A DNA stretch of 64,000 nucleotides from Paenilisteria newyorkensis (GTDB lineage Bacteria; Bacillota; Bacilli; Lactobacillales; Listeriaceae): the NCBI RefSeq assembly GCF_000766145.1, contig NZ_JNFB01000024.1:1-64000 (forward strand). The letters are read 5' to 3'. The position numbers and the translations under genes are program-made. Every line of letters starts with the position of its first letter. Positions within the stretch are counted from its first letter, which is position 1. The notes beneath the pieces were generated by a model. The model did not search any database, had not been told where the DNA came from, and saw nothing but the letters and a program-made list of their open reading frames with translations. Shown here piece by piece: positions 16,545-25,294 of this stretch.

Positions 16545-16789
16545 GTCTCAGCTTTCCCCCGTTTCGGCTTCGGCACCACTTTATTTCTTTCCAGGTAGCA
16601 TAACGGATTCCCTTGCTGTGTGCGAATCATCAGCGAGCTCTTTTTTGTGTCCATCGCCTCGACATAAACCATACCGTGATTGGATATAGCTAGTACCAAC
16701 ATACGTAAATCTTTTTTCACATCCCTATACCAGTAACCGTTTGCGGTCATCTGTTTTTCCAACGTCATAATATTTTCAAATGGGGTCAT
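16541..16789 (-). CDS. Unknown 82-residue protein, first of three small overlapping genes
   Basis: Basic protein; N-terminal helix (FENIMTLEKQMTANGYWYRD), then strands (RMLVLAISNHGMVYVEAMD) and a lysine-rich tail. Start at 16789 with AGAGGTAAAATAG upstream. It heads the operon 16789-16048. No family recognised; the position next to a lipase cassette suggests a link, but nothing in the sequence proves it. Confidence 0.55.
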   Translation of the reverse strand: MTPFENIMTLEKQMTANGYWYRDVKKDLRMLVLAISNHGMVYVEAMDTKKSSLMIRTQQGNPLCYLERNKVVPKPKRGKAET

Positions 16790-16858
16790 CTATTTTACCT
16801 CTCCTTGTTGATTGTATATGGTATTGTTCGCGTTTACAATCCATGCTATAATTAGTTT

Positions 16859-16927
16859 ATTCATCCCTATATAACTCAACTCCCGTTATATAGTCCTAGC
16901 CTTTGATAGACTCAAAGGCTTTTTTTG
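16859..16927 (+). ncRNA. Candidate small RNA 1 with C-rich loop
   Basis: Promoter: -35 TTGTTC (16824-16829), 17-bp spacer, extended -10 TGCTATAAT (ends 16852). The predicted ~69-nt transcript has a nine-pair hairpin (CTATATAAC 16867-16875 with GTTATATAG 16885-16893) presenting the loop TCAACTCCC, then a terminator (AGCCTTTGA / TCAAAGGCT, then TTTTTT). No coding capacity. C-rich (UCCC) loops are typical of Firmicute sRNAs that bind ribosome sites. Confidence 0.55.
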
Positions 16928-17027
16928 CTTCTATTTCAGTCTACAATGTTTTGAAGGCAACGACAAGGTACAAAAAGACCTAAGATTGCCTCTACCGCCC
17001 AACAGCAAATCATGCTATAATGACCAT

Positions 17028-17137
17028 GGTAGTACTTTTAACAACCCTTTTAAGTGCTACTCTTCATGTACAAACTCTGTACATAACATACACTGAAGAT
17101 GCCTCTCACCGCGCTTGGTGACACGCATCTTCTTTTT
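17028..17137 (+). ncRNA. Candidate small RNA 2 with three hairpins
   Basis: Extended -10 TGCTATAAT ends at 17021; the -35 is poor. The predicted ~110-nt RNA has hairpin GTAGTACTT/AAGTGCTAC (17029-17060) with loop containing AACAACCC, a small TGTACA hairpin (17067-17083), and a strong terminator (GAAGATGC 17095-17102 with GCATCTTC 17125-17132, inner TCACC/GGTGA, T-run). The terminator also faces the nuclease gene on the other strand. Its -10 region resembles that of candidate 1. Confidence 0.5.
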
Positions 17138-17142
17138 TATCG

Positions 17143-17754
17143 TTACTTTCCAAACCCTCGATCTGTCACGTAACCTACCTTGCTCCAGATATTTTTCTTT
17201 GCGTGCTTCGCCTGTTTTTCCGCCGCCTTCAGCTGATTCAAATATTTCGTGTTCGGTGGATACACATAAGCTACGCGAGCAAAGCCTTCACGCACCATCA
17301 TTTCATTGACGTTTTTTCCATCGGCGTAGAGATATGCCAACGTGCGATCATACCGATCCGTACGATCACCGACGTCATACTCCAGATAAAGTTGGTCCGC
17401 AGCATTTACTATTTGTTTCATCCTATCTGATGCCTCTATGGCAAATGGTTGCACTGCAACGCCTCTTTTCACACTCTCCGGTGTATCAATGAGTAATAAT
17501 CGAACCGTTGTCACTTGCCCACTTTCAAGCTTTACAGCCACTGTATCGCCATCAACAGCATGATCTAATGTCACACGAACCGCATGTTTAGGTACCTCGA
17601 TGGATATATCCTGGTCCTTTTGTTTCTCCCCAGTGACGGCCGTAACCAGTCCATCCCACGTTTCAGGAATGCTTCCGTTTACTTTCCCTGTCGTGAATGC
17701 TCCAGCAATCACAACAATGATGGCTATAAGTAGCCTTAACTTCCATTTTTTCAA
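17143..17754 (-). CDS. Thermonuclease-like (SNase) secreted or membrane-anchored nuclease
   Basis: 203 residues. TTG start at 17754 with GAGTGG upstream. Residues 7-24 are a hydrophobic signal/anchor (LLIAIIVVIAGAFTTG). The staphylococcal-nuclease domain covers about 60-200: DHAVDGDTVAVKL with the metal-binding Asp, TVRLLLIDTPES with the catalytic Arg, and the D-R-Y-D-R-TLAYLYADG motif. It would hydrolyse DNA and RNA outside the cell using calcium. It is the first gene of the 17-24 kb accessory stretch and is transcribed alone. Similar to YokF/YncB-type nucleases of bacilli. Confidence 0.85.
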   Translation of the reverse strand: MKKWKLRLLIAIIVVIAGAFTTGKVNGSIPETWDGLVTAVTGEKQKDQDISIEVPKHAVRVTLDHAVDGDTVAVKLESGQVTTVRLLLIDTPESVKRGVAVQPFAIEASDRMKQIVNAADQLYLEYDVGDRTDRYDRTLAYLYADGKNVNEMMVREGFARVAYVYPPNTKYLNQLKAAEKQAKHAKKNIWSKVGYVTDRGFGK

Positions 17755-17823
17755 ACCAATCCACTCTTTTCTATTTTAATTTTTGGCAAAAGAAAAGATA
17801 GCACGAATGCGCTATCTCACTAG

Positions 17824-18243
17824 CTATTTATGATCATTCTTTGCTTCAGCATCCGTTAAAAAATCTTTCGGAATCTCCCAATTGCCGTTTGGTTTCTTAA
17901 TCATCCCGGAAGCCTCCAAGAGCCCTGATAGTGTGCGAAAGTAATATTTGACTGTCTGTATATCCTCAAAATCTCGGCATCTGGGGACTCTTCCCCAAAT
18001 GCGGTATATCTCCTTTACCTCACGTATGTACCTAGCTCGAATCTCTAGCCCTTCGTCTTCAGTAGCGTACAAGGTCAATCCAGCCATACGTAATGTATGT
18101 TCCCACGAGCCAAATCTGTCAACAGCAGTATATTTATAACGATACTCTGCTAAACCGGACGGTGGACGACCAATTTTTGTGGAGATCCGTTGAAGTTCTT
18201 CTATTAGAAATTCATCTGTATACTTTTTGGACAAATTGTTCAC
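17824..18243 (-). CDS. Protein of two homing-endonuclease-associated (HNH) repeats
   Basis: 139 residues holding two copies of a helical DNA-binding unit: EELQRISTKIGRPPSGLAEY ... FGSWEHTLRMAGL (about 14-56) and EVKEIYRIWGRVPRCRDFED ... LSGLLEASGM (about 75-118). These match the 'homing endonuclease associated repeat' (HNH_repeat) pattern, which in other proteins accompanies HNH nucleases; no nuclease domain is present here. The GTG at 18243 lies close behind AAAGGAGA; TTG at 18234 is an alternative start. It follows the HEPN gene by 14 bp and is probably co-transcribed. Confidence 0.7.
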   Translation of the reverse strand: MNNLSKKYTDEFLIEELQRISTKIGRPPSGLAEYRYKYTAVDRFGSWEHTLRMAGLTLYATEDEGLEIRARYIREVKEIYRIWGRVPRCRDFEDIQTVKYYFRTLSGLLEASGMIKKPNGNWEIPKDFLTDAEAKNDHK

Positions 18244-18257
18244 ACTCTCCTTTTATA

Positions 18258-19493
18258 TCATTTAACCACTTTTTCTATGAACCACTCATGTAATTCTTGC
18301 CCCTTTTGAAAGCTAGCGTATGGTTCCTCACAAAGAAGTTTAAAAATAATTTTTTTTACGATTGTTAATAGCTGTTCTATTTCGTATCTATCTATCTCCG
18401 TATCACGTCCATGAACTATGGCACTTCTCTTAGCATATATTGATTTTATAAAATCAAATATCTCTTTCTTATCCTCTCCTTCTGATACGATATAAGATGC
18501 TGTCAACCCTAAATTAAATACTATTCCTGGGCTAACTAAATCCCTCGACTGTACTTGCAATAAGCATTCCAAAGCATACACTAACTCTACTAACTTTCGC
18601 TTAAGATCGTATTCCTTTATCGATTTCCCTACCCATATAGATGCGTTGAAAATTTTATTCTCCATTTCTGTTTTTTTATCAACATTCAGTAAGCTAAGGC
18701 ATTTCTGATTGTCTTCCATTTTAAAATGACTATCCTCAAAACTGACAAGTCTGTATGGCTTAGCCGTTGATCGAGTAGATGAACCTTTTTCCTTTGAATA
18801 TATATCATATTGCGTATGCCTCCCAGTTGTTGTACCACTATTTATTTCAATTCGATGGTACTCTGGAGCTGGGGTTAACATCGTTAGAATATGTTCCAAA
18901 TCATCAAATATTTTATATGCCTTTTCATACGCTAATTTTAAAGTGTATGAAGAAACCAATATCGACGCGTACATGGAGTTTTCTGTAGTATTTGGGTGAA
19001 TATGTCCTTCCTCAAGCAAAGTTTTATTTAATAGTTTCTCCGAACTTATTCGTATATTACCAAGCATCATCTCGCTATCTGTGTATTCAAAACCATTAAT
19101 AATACAATACACCCAAAAATTATTTTTCTTACGCTTTTTAATATCTATAATAAATTGATTTAAATCTTGAGTAACTTTATTCGAATCTTTTTCATACATC
19201 ATGATATATTTCATTGTAACATCGCTAAATTCTTTAAAGTCTGCAAATTCCTTTATATTTTCCTTCCTGTATAAACTAGCTAGTTTATATGAAAAATATT
19301 TATCTAAATATGCAACTACCTGCCCCCCATTAATATCATCGATTATAGTAGTTCTAGCCGAACTGAAAGCAACATCGTCTATTTTATTCGATAACTCTAT
19401 TGATTCCAGAACTTTCTCCATTTTTTCAACGTTTATCACTACTTTCGCCCCTATCATTTTATATCGTTTACTTTGATCTTTTTCTATTTGCAC
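18258..19493 (-). CDS. Large protein with C-terminal HEPN-like domain (candidate defence RNase)
   Basis: 411 residues. N-terminal ~300 residues are of unknown fold (mixed helix and strand). The C-terminal ~100 residues are helical with [12 protein letters not shown] (about 366-377), the R-x4-H motif of HEPN ribonucleases, in the context typical of Apea-like HEPN proteins ([14 protein letters not shown] ... [18 protein letters not shown]). HEPN proteins often cut RNA in antiphage or toxin-antitoxin systems. The gene overlaps the end of the upstream recombinase gene by 26 bp and is followed by the HNH-repeat gene, suggesting one transcript. AT-rich compared with housekeeping genes in the window. 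Activity is inferred. Confidence 0.7.
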   Translation of the reverse strand: MQIEKDQSKRYKMIGAKVVINVEKMEKVLESIELSNKIDDVAFSSARTTIIDDINGGQVVAYLDKYFSYKLASLYRKENIKEFADFKEFSDVTMKYIMMYEKDSNKVTQDLNQFIIDIKKRKKNNFWVYCIINGFEYTDSEMMLGNIRISSEKLLNKTLLEEGHIHPNTTENSMYASILVSSYTLKLAYEKAYKIFDDLEHILTMLTPAPEYHRIEINSGTTTGRHTQYDIYSKEKGSSTRSTAKPYRLVSFEDSHFKMEDNQKCLSLLNVDKKTEMENKIFNASIWVGKSIKEYDLKRKLVELVYALECLLQVQSRDLVSPGIVFNLGLTASYIVSEGEDKKEIFDFIKSIYAKRSAIVHGRDTEIDRYEIEQLLTIVKKIIFKLLCEEPYASFQKGQELHEWFIEKVVK

Positions 19494-20022
19494 GAATCAG
19501 CGTACTTTTGGATATCCCAGTATTCTTCGCCACCTCTGTATAGGACATCTCTTTTAGTAATCCCAAGGCAAAATCAATTTGCGCTTTTGTAAATTTTTTC
19601 GGCCGCCCTTCCCGAAAATCAGGATTCAGCTTAGCCCTTTTCTTTCCTTCAGCCGTTCGCTCCAAAATCATATCCCTCTCAAATTCTGCAAAGGCAAAAA
19701 AGTTGGCCAAGATTAAGCGACCGGTTGGAGTGTTCTCAATAAGGCCCAAATTCAAGATATGCACTTTGATCCCTTGTTCAAATAAATTTTTTGTTGTGGT
19801 TAATCCTTCTACGGTGGAACGAGCAAACCGATCTAATCTCGTAACAACAAAAGTATCTCCTTCATTCAACTTAGAAAATAATAAATCCAGCTGCTTACGA
19901 GCCATTTTTGATCCAGTTACTTTCTCATGAAAAATCTCTTCACATCCCGCAGCTGTTAAAAGCTCGACCTGCGTTTCGTAATCTTGGCCAATTGTCGATA
20001 CACGTGCATAGCCATAGATCAT
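19468..20022 (-). CDS. Serine recombinase of the resolvase/invertase family
   Basis: 184 residues. N-terminal catalytic domain with [14 protein letters not shown] (nucleophile Ser9), the DRFARS helix with conserved arginines ([13 protein letters not shown], about 58-70) and the E-helix region ([19 protein letters not shown]). C-terminal HTH at about 145-180 ([20 protein letters not shown]). Size and layout match Tn3-type resolvases and DNA invertases. It overlaps the preceding small gene by ATGA. A perfect 34-bp palindrome that could be its recombination site lies 350 bp upstream at 20374-20407. No transposase accompanies it. Confidence 0.88.
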   Translation of the reverse strand: MIYGYARVSTIGQDYETQVELLTAAGCEEIFHEKVTGSKMARKQLDLLFSKLNEGDTFVVTRLDRFARSTVEGLTTTKNLFEQGIKVHILNLGLIENTPTGRLILANFFAFAEFERDMILERTAEGKKRAKLNPDFREGRPKKFTKAQIDFALGLLKEMSYTEVAKNTGISKSTLIRANRKRSK

Positions 20023-20303
20023 TCCTCTAATTCCCTCACTGTTGTACTTCCTTGGAACTTTGATAGTCCAAGCGAACGCACATCGGCCAAATCACCATCT
20101 GTTTGTAATTTCAACGCTCGTTCAAAACTTTCATCTGTTAACTGGGAAAGTTGGCCAGCGATCAACAACAACTCTTTTCTATAATTTTCTAGCTCTTCTT
20201 GCTTTTTGGATTTATGAATACCGTTCAAATTATTTTCCAACCTGATCAAATCCGAATGGATCTTACTTGCTAATTGCCGATGGTTCATATTGGTAAAATT
20301 CAT
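20019..20303 (-). CDS. Small helical protein coupled to the recombinase
   Basis: 94 residues from ATG 20303 (AAGGGG eight bases upstream; a GTG at 20312 is the longer alternative). Predicted two or three helices ([39 protein letters not shown]) and no known motif. Its ATGA overlap with the recombinase start shows co-translation. Small partners encoded just upstream of resolvases occur on Gram-positive plasmids; function not known to me. Confidence 0.65.
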   Translation of the reverse strand: MNFTNMNHRQLASKIHSDLIRLENNLNGIHKSKKQEELENYRKELLLIAGQLSQLTDESFERALKLQTDGDLADVRSLGLSKFQGSTTVRELEE

Positions 20304-20334
20304 GAAAAACACCCCTTACTTATGAACACGAGTT

Positions 20335-20407
20335 ATGACACCGCTCGATGTACTGATTTTATCACAAAACGAAAACGGTGTCAAAACTTATAAGTTTTGA
20401 CACCGTT
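20335..20407. other. Candidate recombination (res) region with perfect 34-bp palindrome
   Basis: 20374-20407 is a perfect palindrome centred on TTATAA with arms GGTGTCAAAAC; the half-site begins TGTC, as in Tn3-type resolvase subsites. A further TATGACACCG lies at 20335-20343, inverted to the palindrome arm. The position just upstream of the recombinase operon is where a res site is expected. It could also work as a terminator for the large gene to the right. Confidence 0.5.
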
Positions 20408-20542
20408 GAGGAAAATAGTACTACTTATACTTCCATTTCATCTTTCCTGCTATTACCATAAACCAGTGAGCATCATTTAGCTTAGAAAATTTACGCCTTT
20501 TAAAATCCAAAAGTAACATATTACCTAAACAATATTTTAATA

Positions 20543-23284
20543 TTATCTATCTGGATACTTATCACGAACTATTTCTCTTAATACGTAATTAGAATCGATT
20601 AGAGCATGTTGGTATATATACTCTTCAGTATCTTCGCTATGTTTACCTATTTTTTTTGCGGCATGAACCAATCGACTTTTAACAAGCGCATTATCTTGGC
20701 TCATAATCTGAACTAATCGAGTAGTAATGATTTTTTGAAATCGTTCTACTTGCAGTAATGTTATCAAGATGTTAACAGCTTCCCAACGAACTTCTATCAC
20801 CGTTGCAGTCGACCACTCTAATACAAATTGAAAAATCAAAGCCTTCTCATCGTCGTTTATACGAGAAGTATCATCTCCAAGATATACTTGAATAAGCTTG
20901 CAAGCTGTTATTTTCGCGCCAGAACTTGAGCACTTAGATAAGGAGTTGAGTAGGTCCGCCCACACTTCATTTCCTAAACAACTCTTTAATAATAGCACCG
21001 CTAATTCAAATAAATTGTTATCCAAATAGGCCACCATAGATTGATTTTCATTCATTAGGTAGTCTCCCTCTATTAATAATTTAATAGACTCAGAATTTCT
21101 ATCACCAATATTTGGATCGTAATAATTCAAAAACATCAATAATTTAATTGCTTCAGTTTTGACTTCAATTAGTTGCTTAGTACTCGTCACAGCCTCTGTT
21201 GAAACAACAAATAATGCATCTAAGATTGACTTAGGAATTCTTTCTGTTTGCTGAGAGATTATAAATCTTATAAATTGATAGGGAGAGTTTCCAGAATGAG
21301 AATATATACCATTTTCCCCTTGTGCCTTATTATCTTCTCTTATCTCATCTGTATATCTTAATATCGCATCCTGATTTGTTACAACATCGTTCCTAGTTTC
21401 TAATAAATACTCAAGGTTATAAAAATCTGGCATAGCTTCCTTGATTTTTTCCTCTAATATATCCAAATTATGAACCTTATTTCGACCCAGGATACAACAT
21501 AATTCTTTGATGCCATTCTGCTGGAGTTTATTATCTCTGTTTTCCAAATATGCGATCACTGTCTGAACTACTTTATCTTTATTTTTTTCCATTACACTCT
21601 CATAATCTACATCCCTTGCCCACATTTCGAAAACATTCGAATAATAAATATTCTTCCCTTCACCAATTAAAAGCAGGCCAAATTCAATGATATAATCACT
21701 AGATATCCTTTCTTTAATTTTATGAATCGTTTTGAAAATTTGTGACTCTATGTTGTATGGCGTGACTTTACTTTTGGCCCATTTGTTCAACTCATCTTTA
21801 ATACCGTTCCAACTATCATCAAAATCCACATCACTTAAATAATATCCTACCTCAGAAATAGCTAGTAGATTCCCTTGAAACCTTTGATAATCAAGTATCA
21901 GATTATTTGAGTAATCAAACACTTCCTTCGCATCCCTGTCATTCATTCTTCCTAATAATAGTTCGAAATGACGCACTAATTGATGAATCTTAGTTCTATC
22001 TAAAAGTATAATGCTGTTTTTCAATGTCAGCATTAATGATGGCCAATTCTCATAATGAGAACTGATATGAAAGCATAATTTTTGAATAAGCCCATATATT
22101 CTAGTCAAATGAGTAATCGATCCAACTGCCATTGATTGAAAATAAATATCCGCAATTTTATTAGAATGCACGGATAGATCACCTAAAAATCTTTGAGATC
22201 TAAAGGATCTTATTTCATTTTTTTGACTATCTTCTATAATCCAACTTAGCAAATCCTTTTCATATCTATCAATTAATGGATAGTACAGTTTTTCTTCTCT
22301 CAAGTCCAACAGTTCTTTTCCTTCATTCTTCTCTGCAAATTGCCCCAGCTTTTCATGATATATATAAATTTGGTTTCTTAAATCAATGAGAATATCCTGA
22401 ATCATCCATTCTTCTATTTGTAGTTCTTCAGCTTTTTTAAACGCTTCCTTTAGTTTAGCAATACTTGTTTCTACATCCTCATTAAAGTAGGATTCAATTG
22501 CTTCCCATCGCAGACTTACAATTGCGTAATATTTATCATCTAATTGATACTTCAGCTCTTTTAAAAATAAACCCGTATTAAAGCGTTCAATTGCTGTATT
22601 TTCAAATAAGACTGGCAAAAACAAAGAACAGTAATAATCTAAATTTTTTTCAACGAGACTATTAGATTTTTCATCACGATCCCCAAAAATCATTTTAGCA
22701 AAGTACTGCCTACTATGGTAATTAGCCAACTGATCTTTTTTTAATATTGTTGTTGCCTTGTAAACTGACTTGTCTAGTATGACGTCTTCGTTCTCCTCAT
22801 CTTCCACTTGTACAAGATTTCCTCTAGTATAGCGTTTATAGATGAACAATATATCATCTATAAGGTCTTTTGCTCCATTTTTAATAAAATCTTCAAATGT
22901 TTTAATTTCTTTTATTTTTGGGCCACCTGGTTTCATTATTGCTTTCTGAGTTGCCGTTATCTCACGCTTTTCACCCTCACAAAAATAATATATTGAAGGG
23001 ATGTTATATTTATTTACTTCTTGAATTTCCGTGGCCACACCATCTGGAACATCGTCATCATTATCGATTAAAAAAATACAAACATCGCAGTATTTAATAT
23101 TTTCCTTGTAATGAACCAAAGCGCTTGCAGTAGAAGGCCCCGTCTCTTCAAATGAATACACATTGAATAGCCCTGTGTTCACAAGTGATTCTCGTATAGC
23201 TTTTCTTGCTAATCTATATTTAAATGACGAATCAATTTTTGAACTAATAAATACTACAATTTTATTTTCTGGAACTATAACCAT
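20543..23284 (-). CDS. Large DUF4062-like protein with helical repeat C-terminus
   Basis: 913 residues; start at 23284 with GGGAGGG upstream. Residues about 5-115 look like the TIR-related DUF4062 fold: VVFISSKIDSSFKYRLARKA ... FNVYSFEETGPSTASALVHY ... YCDVCIFLIDNDDDVPDGVA ... IPSIYYFCEG. The long remainder is alpha-helical; the last 300 residues resemble HEAT-type repeats (LLKSCLGNEVWADLLNSLSK, EVRWEAVNILITLLQ). No P-loop is seen, so it is not a STAND ATPase. DUF4062 and TIR-like domains are common effectors in phage defence, so a sensor/effector role is plausible but unproven. It is separated from the recombinase operon by the res-like palindrome. AT-rich. Confidence 0.65.
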   Translation of the reverse strand: MVIVPENKIVVFISSKIDSSFKYRLARKAIRESLVNTGLFNVYSFEETGPSTASALVHYKENIKYCDVCIFLIDNDDDVPDGVATEIQEVNKYNIPSIYYFCEGEKREITATQKAIMKPGGPKIKEIKTFEDFIKNGAKDLIDDILFIYKRYTRGNLVQVEDEENEDVILDKSVYKATTILKKDQLANYHSRQYFAKMIFGDRDEKSNSLVEKNLDYYCSLFLPVLFENTAIERFNTGLFLKELKYQLDDKYYAIVSLRWEAIESYFNEDVETSIAKLKEAFKKAEELQIEEWMIQDILIDLRNQIYIYHEKLGQFAEKNEGKELLDLREEKLYYPLIDRYEKDLLSWIIEDSQKNEIRSFRSQRFLGDLSVHSNKIADIYFQSMAVGSITHLTRIYGLIQKLCFHISSHYENWPSLMLTLKNSIILLDRTKIHQLVRHFELLLGRMNDRDAKEVFDYSNNLILDYQRFQGNLLAISEVGYYLSDVDFDDSWNGIKDELNKWAKSKVTPYNIESQIFKTIHKIKERISSDYIIEFGLLLIGEGKNIYYSNVFEMWARDVDYESVMEKNKDKVVQTVIAYLENRDNKLQQNGIKELCCILGRNKVHNLDILEEKIKEAMPDFYNLEYLLETRNDVVTNQDAILRYTDEIREDNKAQGENGIYSHSGNSPYQFIRFIISQQTERIPKSILDALFVVSTEAVTSTKQLIEVKTEAIKLLMFLNYYDPNIGDRNSESIKLLIEGDYLMNENQSMVAYLDNNLFELAVLLLKSCLGNEVWADLLNSLSKCSSSGAKITACKLIQVYLGDDTSRINDDEKALIFQFVLEWSTATVIEVRWEAVNILITLLQVERFQKIITTRLVQIMSQDNALVKSRLVHAAKKIGKHSEDTEEYIYQHALIDSNYVLREIVRDKYPDR

Positions 23285-23539
23285 TTTGCCCTCCCGTATT
23301 CCGCATTTTTATACACTTTCATATCATTTTCCTATTTCGGTATTACACCTCTAGTAAATAACCTCCCTATCTAATGTATAATATTTACATTATAGCATTA
23401 AATTTCAAAAAGTGATTTTATTTTTTTGTCCATATTTTATCTTTTCATTATAATATGCCCTTCATAGTATCTGTATATCCTTTGTCGTAGGTCGCTTTAA
23501 GCTTTTCGTGACTTTGAGTAACAATAAATTTTATAGTCC

Positions 23540-24328
23540 TTATATACCAAATAAGCTTTTTAGCAACTCTTTTTCAAAATCAAATCCCTCTACTTCAAAC
23601 GAATACTGCGGGAAATACCACTCAAAAAGACTTGTTCCTCTTACACTTTCTGATTCCAATAAATTCATATCCTTATTGTACTTAGATACCTTTTGAAGAA
23701 AATTATATTCAAGTCTATCTAGTGCTTTGCGCAGTTCATCACTAGATTCTAATGCCTTGTTTATGATATTTCTCAATTCCCCAACCTCAATCAACTTTTC
23801 TTTTTTTAGTTTGAGTAACACATCTTCTAATAGCTCCACTAAGAAATATAAATTATTATAGCTTTCCCCCACAATAACACCTTGTGATTTATCTGCTAAA
23901 AATGAACTCAAATACCCTGTATATGTTTTTAAAACATGGACTTCTTCTTTTAATTTATACACCGTAGTTATTAGAATCACTAATTCTTCGGAAGGAATAT
24001 CAATCTTTTTCTTATTTACTGATTTTATATGTACGCTTAGTATATGCAGACAATTAATCGACTGCATTAAAATTGCATATGATAGTTTTGAAAATGATGT
24101 AACATGTTCTAACAACTCATTTTTTTCATTCATTTTTTCTATATATTCTTGGTTTTTTATATTCAATTTTTTAGTATATAAGTCCATTTCTTTTTTATAC
24201 CTTTCTGATTTCACCTTCCAGTCCTCGTCTTCCTTCCTAGTTTTTTTACTCCAATAAATCGTCCATCCTATACTTCCCAAAGATAAAACCGTAGCGCATA
24301 CAGATATTATTGTATTCCATTCAATCAT
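23540..24328 (-). CDS. Membrane-anchored coiled-coil protein, unknown
   Basis: 262 residues. One N-terminal membrane segment (about 5-27, TIISVCATVLSLGSIGWTIYW), followed by a long charged coiled coil (about 28-75, rich in K and E) and a helical body to the end. No enzymatic motif seen. The gene is upstream of the DUF4062-like gene on the same strand, 255 bp apart. Membrane proteins with cytoplasmic coiled coils are often partners in defence pairs; here this is only a suggestion from position. Confidence 0.6.
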   Translation of the reverse strand: MIEWNTIISVCATVLSLGSIGWTIYWSKKTRKEDEDWKVKSERYKKEMDLYTKKLNIKNQEYIEKMNEKNELLEHVTSFSKLSYAILMQSINCLHILSVHIKSVNKKKIDIPSEELVILITTVYKLKEEVHVLKTYTGYLSSFLADKSQGVIVGESYNNLYFLVELLEDVLLKLKKEKLIEVGELRNIINKALESSDELRKALDRLEYNFLQKVSKYNKDMNLLESESVRGTSLFEWYFPQYSFEVEGFDFEKELLKSLFGI

Positions 24329-24494
24329 TTTACACCCATCCTTCCCAATTAATCTATATTCTAAATATACCTACCAAGGTAATAATTTACAAGAAAAAAA
24401 TAAATTTTAACAGTAGTCTATCCAAGATTCAATCTCCAGAGCATTTTATTCTCTTCTTCTTTTTGCTGTTTAATTTTCATTAAAAATAAAAAAT

Positions 24495-24524
24495 AGTGCC
24501 AAAACCCGTAAGTTTCAACACCAT
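24495..24524 (-). terminator. Terminator-like hairpin resembling the 20374 palindrome
   Basis: AGTGCCAAAACCCGT and the following 15 bases match the palindrome at 20374-20407 at 22 of 30 positions and can form a stem with wobble pairs followed, on the minus strand, by TATTTTTT. It lies after the SRPBCC gene. Either a terminator or a decayed recombination site. Confidence 0.45.
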
Positions 24525-24546
24525 CGCATAAACTATATAAACTCTC

Positions 24547-24969
24547 CTACTTACTCAACCTCACAAGCTCAATCCCTGCTCGGTCCCACATCTCATTCAT
24601 CATATCATAATACTGATCATCCATCGCAACATCGACAAGCATCCGAGTCTGGTCGCCAACTGGTTCGAAAATATAGTGTTCCAGCATATCTGCAAATGCA
24701 GCGACTTCGACGTATTTCCCGTCATTGATTTCACCTAAAAAGGCGAATTTGATTTCTTTTTCTGGTTCAAAAACGACTACTTTTGAAACCAGGCCATTTC
24801 CATCTGGATCAACAAAGTTAACGGTTTCATTAAGTCCCATTTCACCAGTGTAGGTCGATCCTTCGTGGAACGCTGCTGTCCATTTTTCGTACTTACTGCG
24901 ATCAACGACTAGTTGCCAAGCCTCTTTCGGCCCGCACTCCAGCGTGAATTTTTTTTTTATGTGTTTCAT
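24547..24969 (-). CDS. SRPBCC (AHSA1/START-like) domain protein
   Basis: 140 residues from ATG 24969 (AGGAGGG nine bases upstream; an earlier ATG at 25008 has no site). Helix-grip fold typical of SRPBCC ligand-binding proteins: KKKFTLECGPKEAWQLVVDR at the N-terminus, a strand ladder (VNFVDPDGNGLVSKVVVFEP), and the long C-terminal helix (YYDMMNEMWDRAGIELVRL). Ligand and role unknown. Alone on its strand; marks the return to ordinary chromosomal genes after the accessory island. Confidence 0.75.
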   Translation of the reverse strand: MKHIKKKFTLECGPKEAWQLVVDRSKYEKWTAAFHEGSTYTGEMGLNETVNFVDPDGNGLVSKVVVFEPEKEIKFAFLGEINDGKYVEVAAFADMLEHYIFEPVGDQTRMLVDVAMDDQYYDMMNEMWDRAGIELVRLSK

Positions 24970-25077
24970 AGTATCATTCCCTCCTAATTTTGTAGTGCCG
25001 TCATACATTTATATTGTAGTCTATTCGATATGCCTGAACAAGTAATCGCGCTCTCTAGATTCGCCGTTTTTCAGTAT

Positions 25078-25269
25078 TCATTCCGTACCATTCTCATTTC
25101 CTCGATATCTATACTTCGACACGATAAATAGTATCAAAAAAACGCCTAAAGAGATGCTGAGCGATTCTAACCACGTATCCTTGAAAATAAATTTTAGCAC
25201 TAAGAAAATGACGATGGACATTGTTAATACGCCGTTTACATAGGATGCCCGCTTCTTTTTTCTACTCAT
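25078..25269 (-). CDS. Small two-helix membrane protein
   Basis: 63 residues from ATG 25269 (MSRKKKRASYV; GGAGAAATG upstream); an earlier ATG at 25311 overlaps the previous gene. Two membrane segments (about 13-30, VLTMSIVIFLVLKFIF, and 37-52, SLSISLGVFLILFIV) with a basic N-terminus and polar tail. Unknown function. Follows the ROK repressor gene by 25 bp. Confidence 0.55.
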   Translation of the reverse strand: MSRKKKRASYVNGVLTMSIVIFLVLKFIFKDTWLESLSISLGVFLILFIVSKYRYRGNENGTE

Positions 25270-25294
25270 CCAGCATTTCTCCTCTTCGGTTTCC

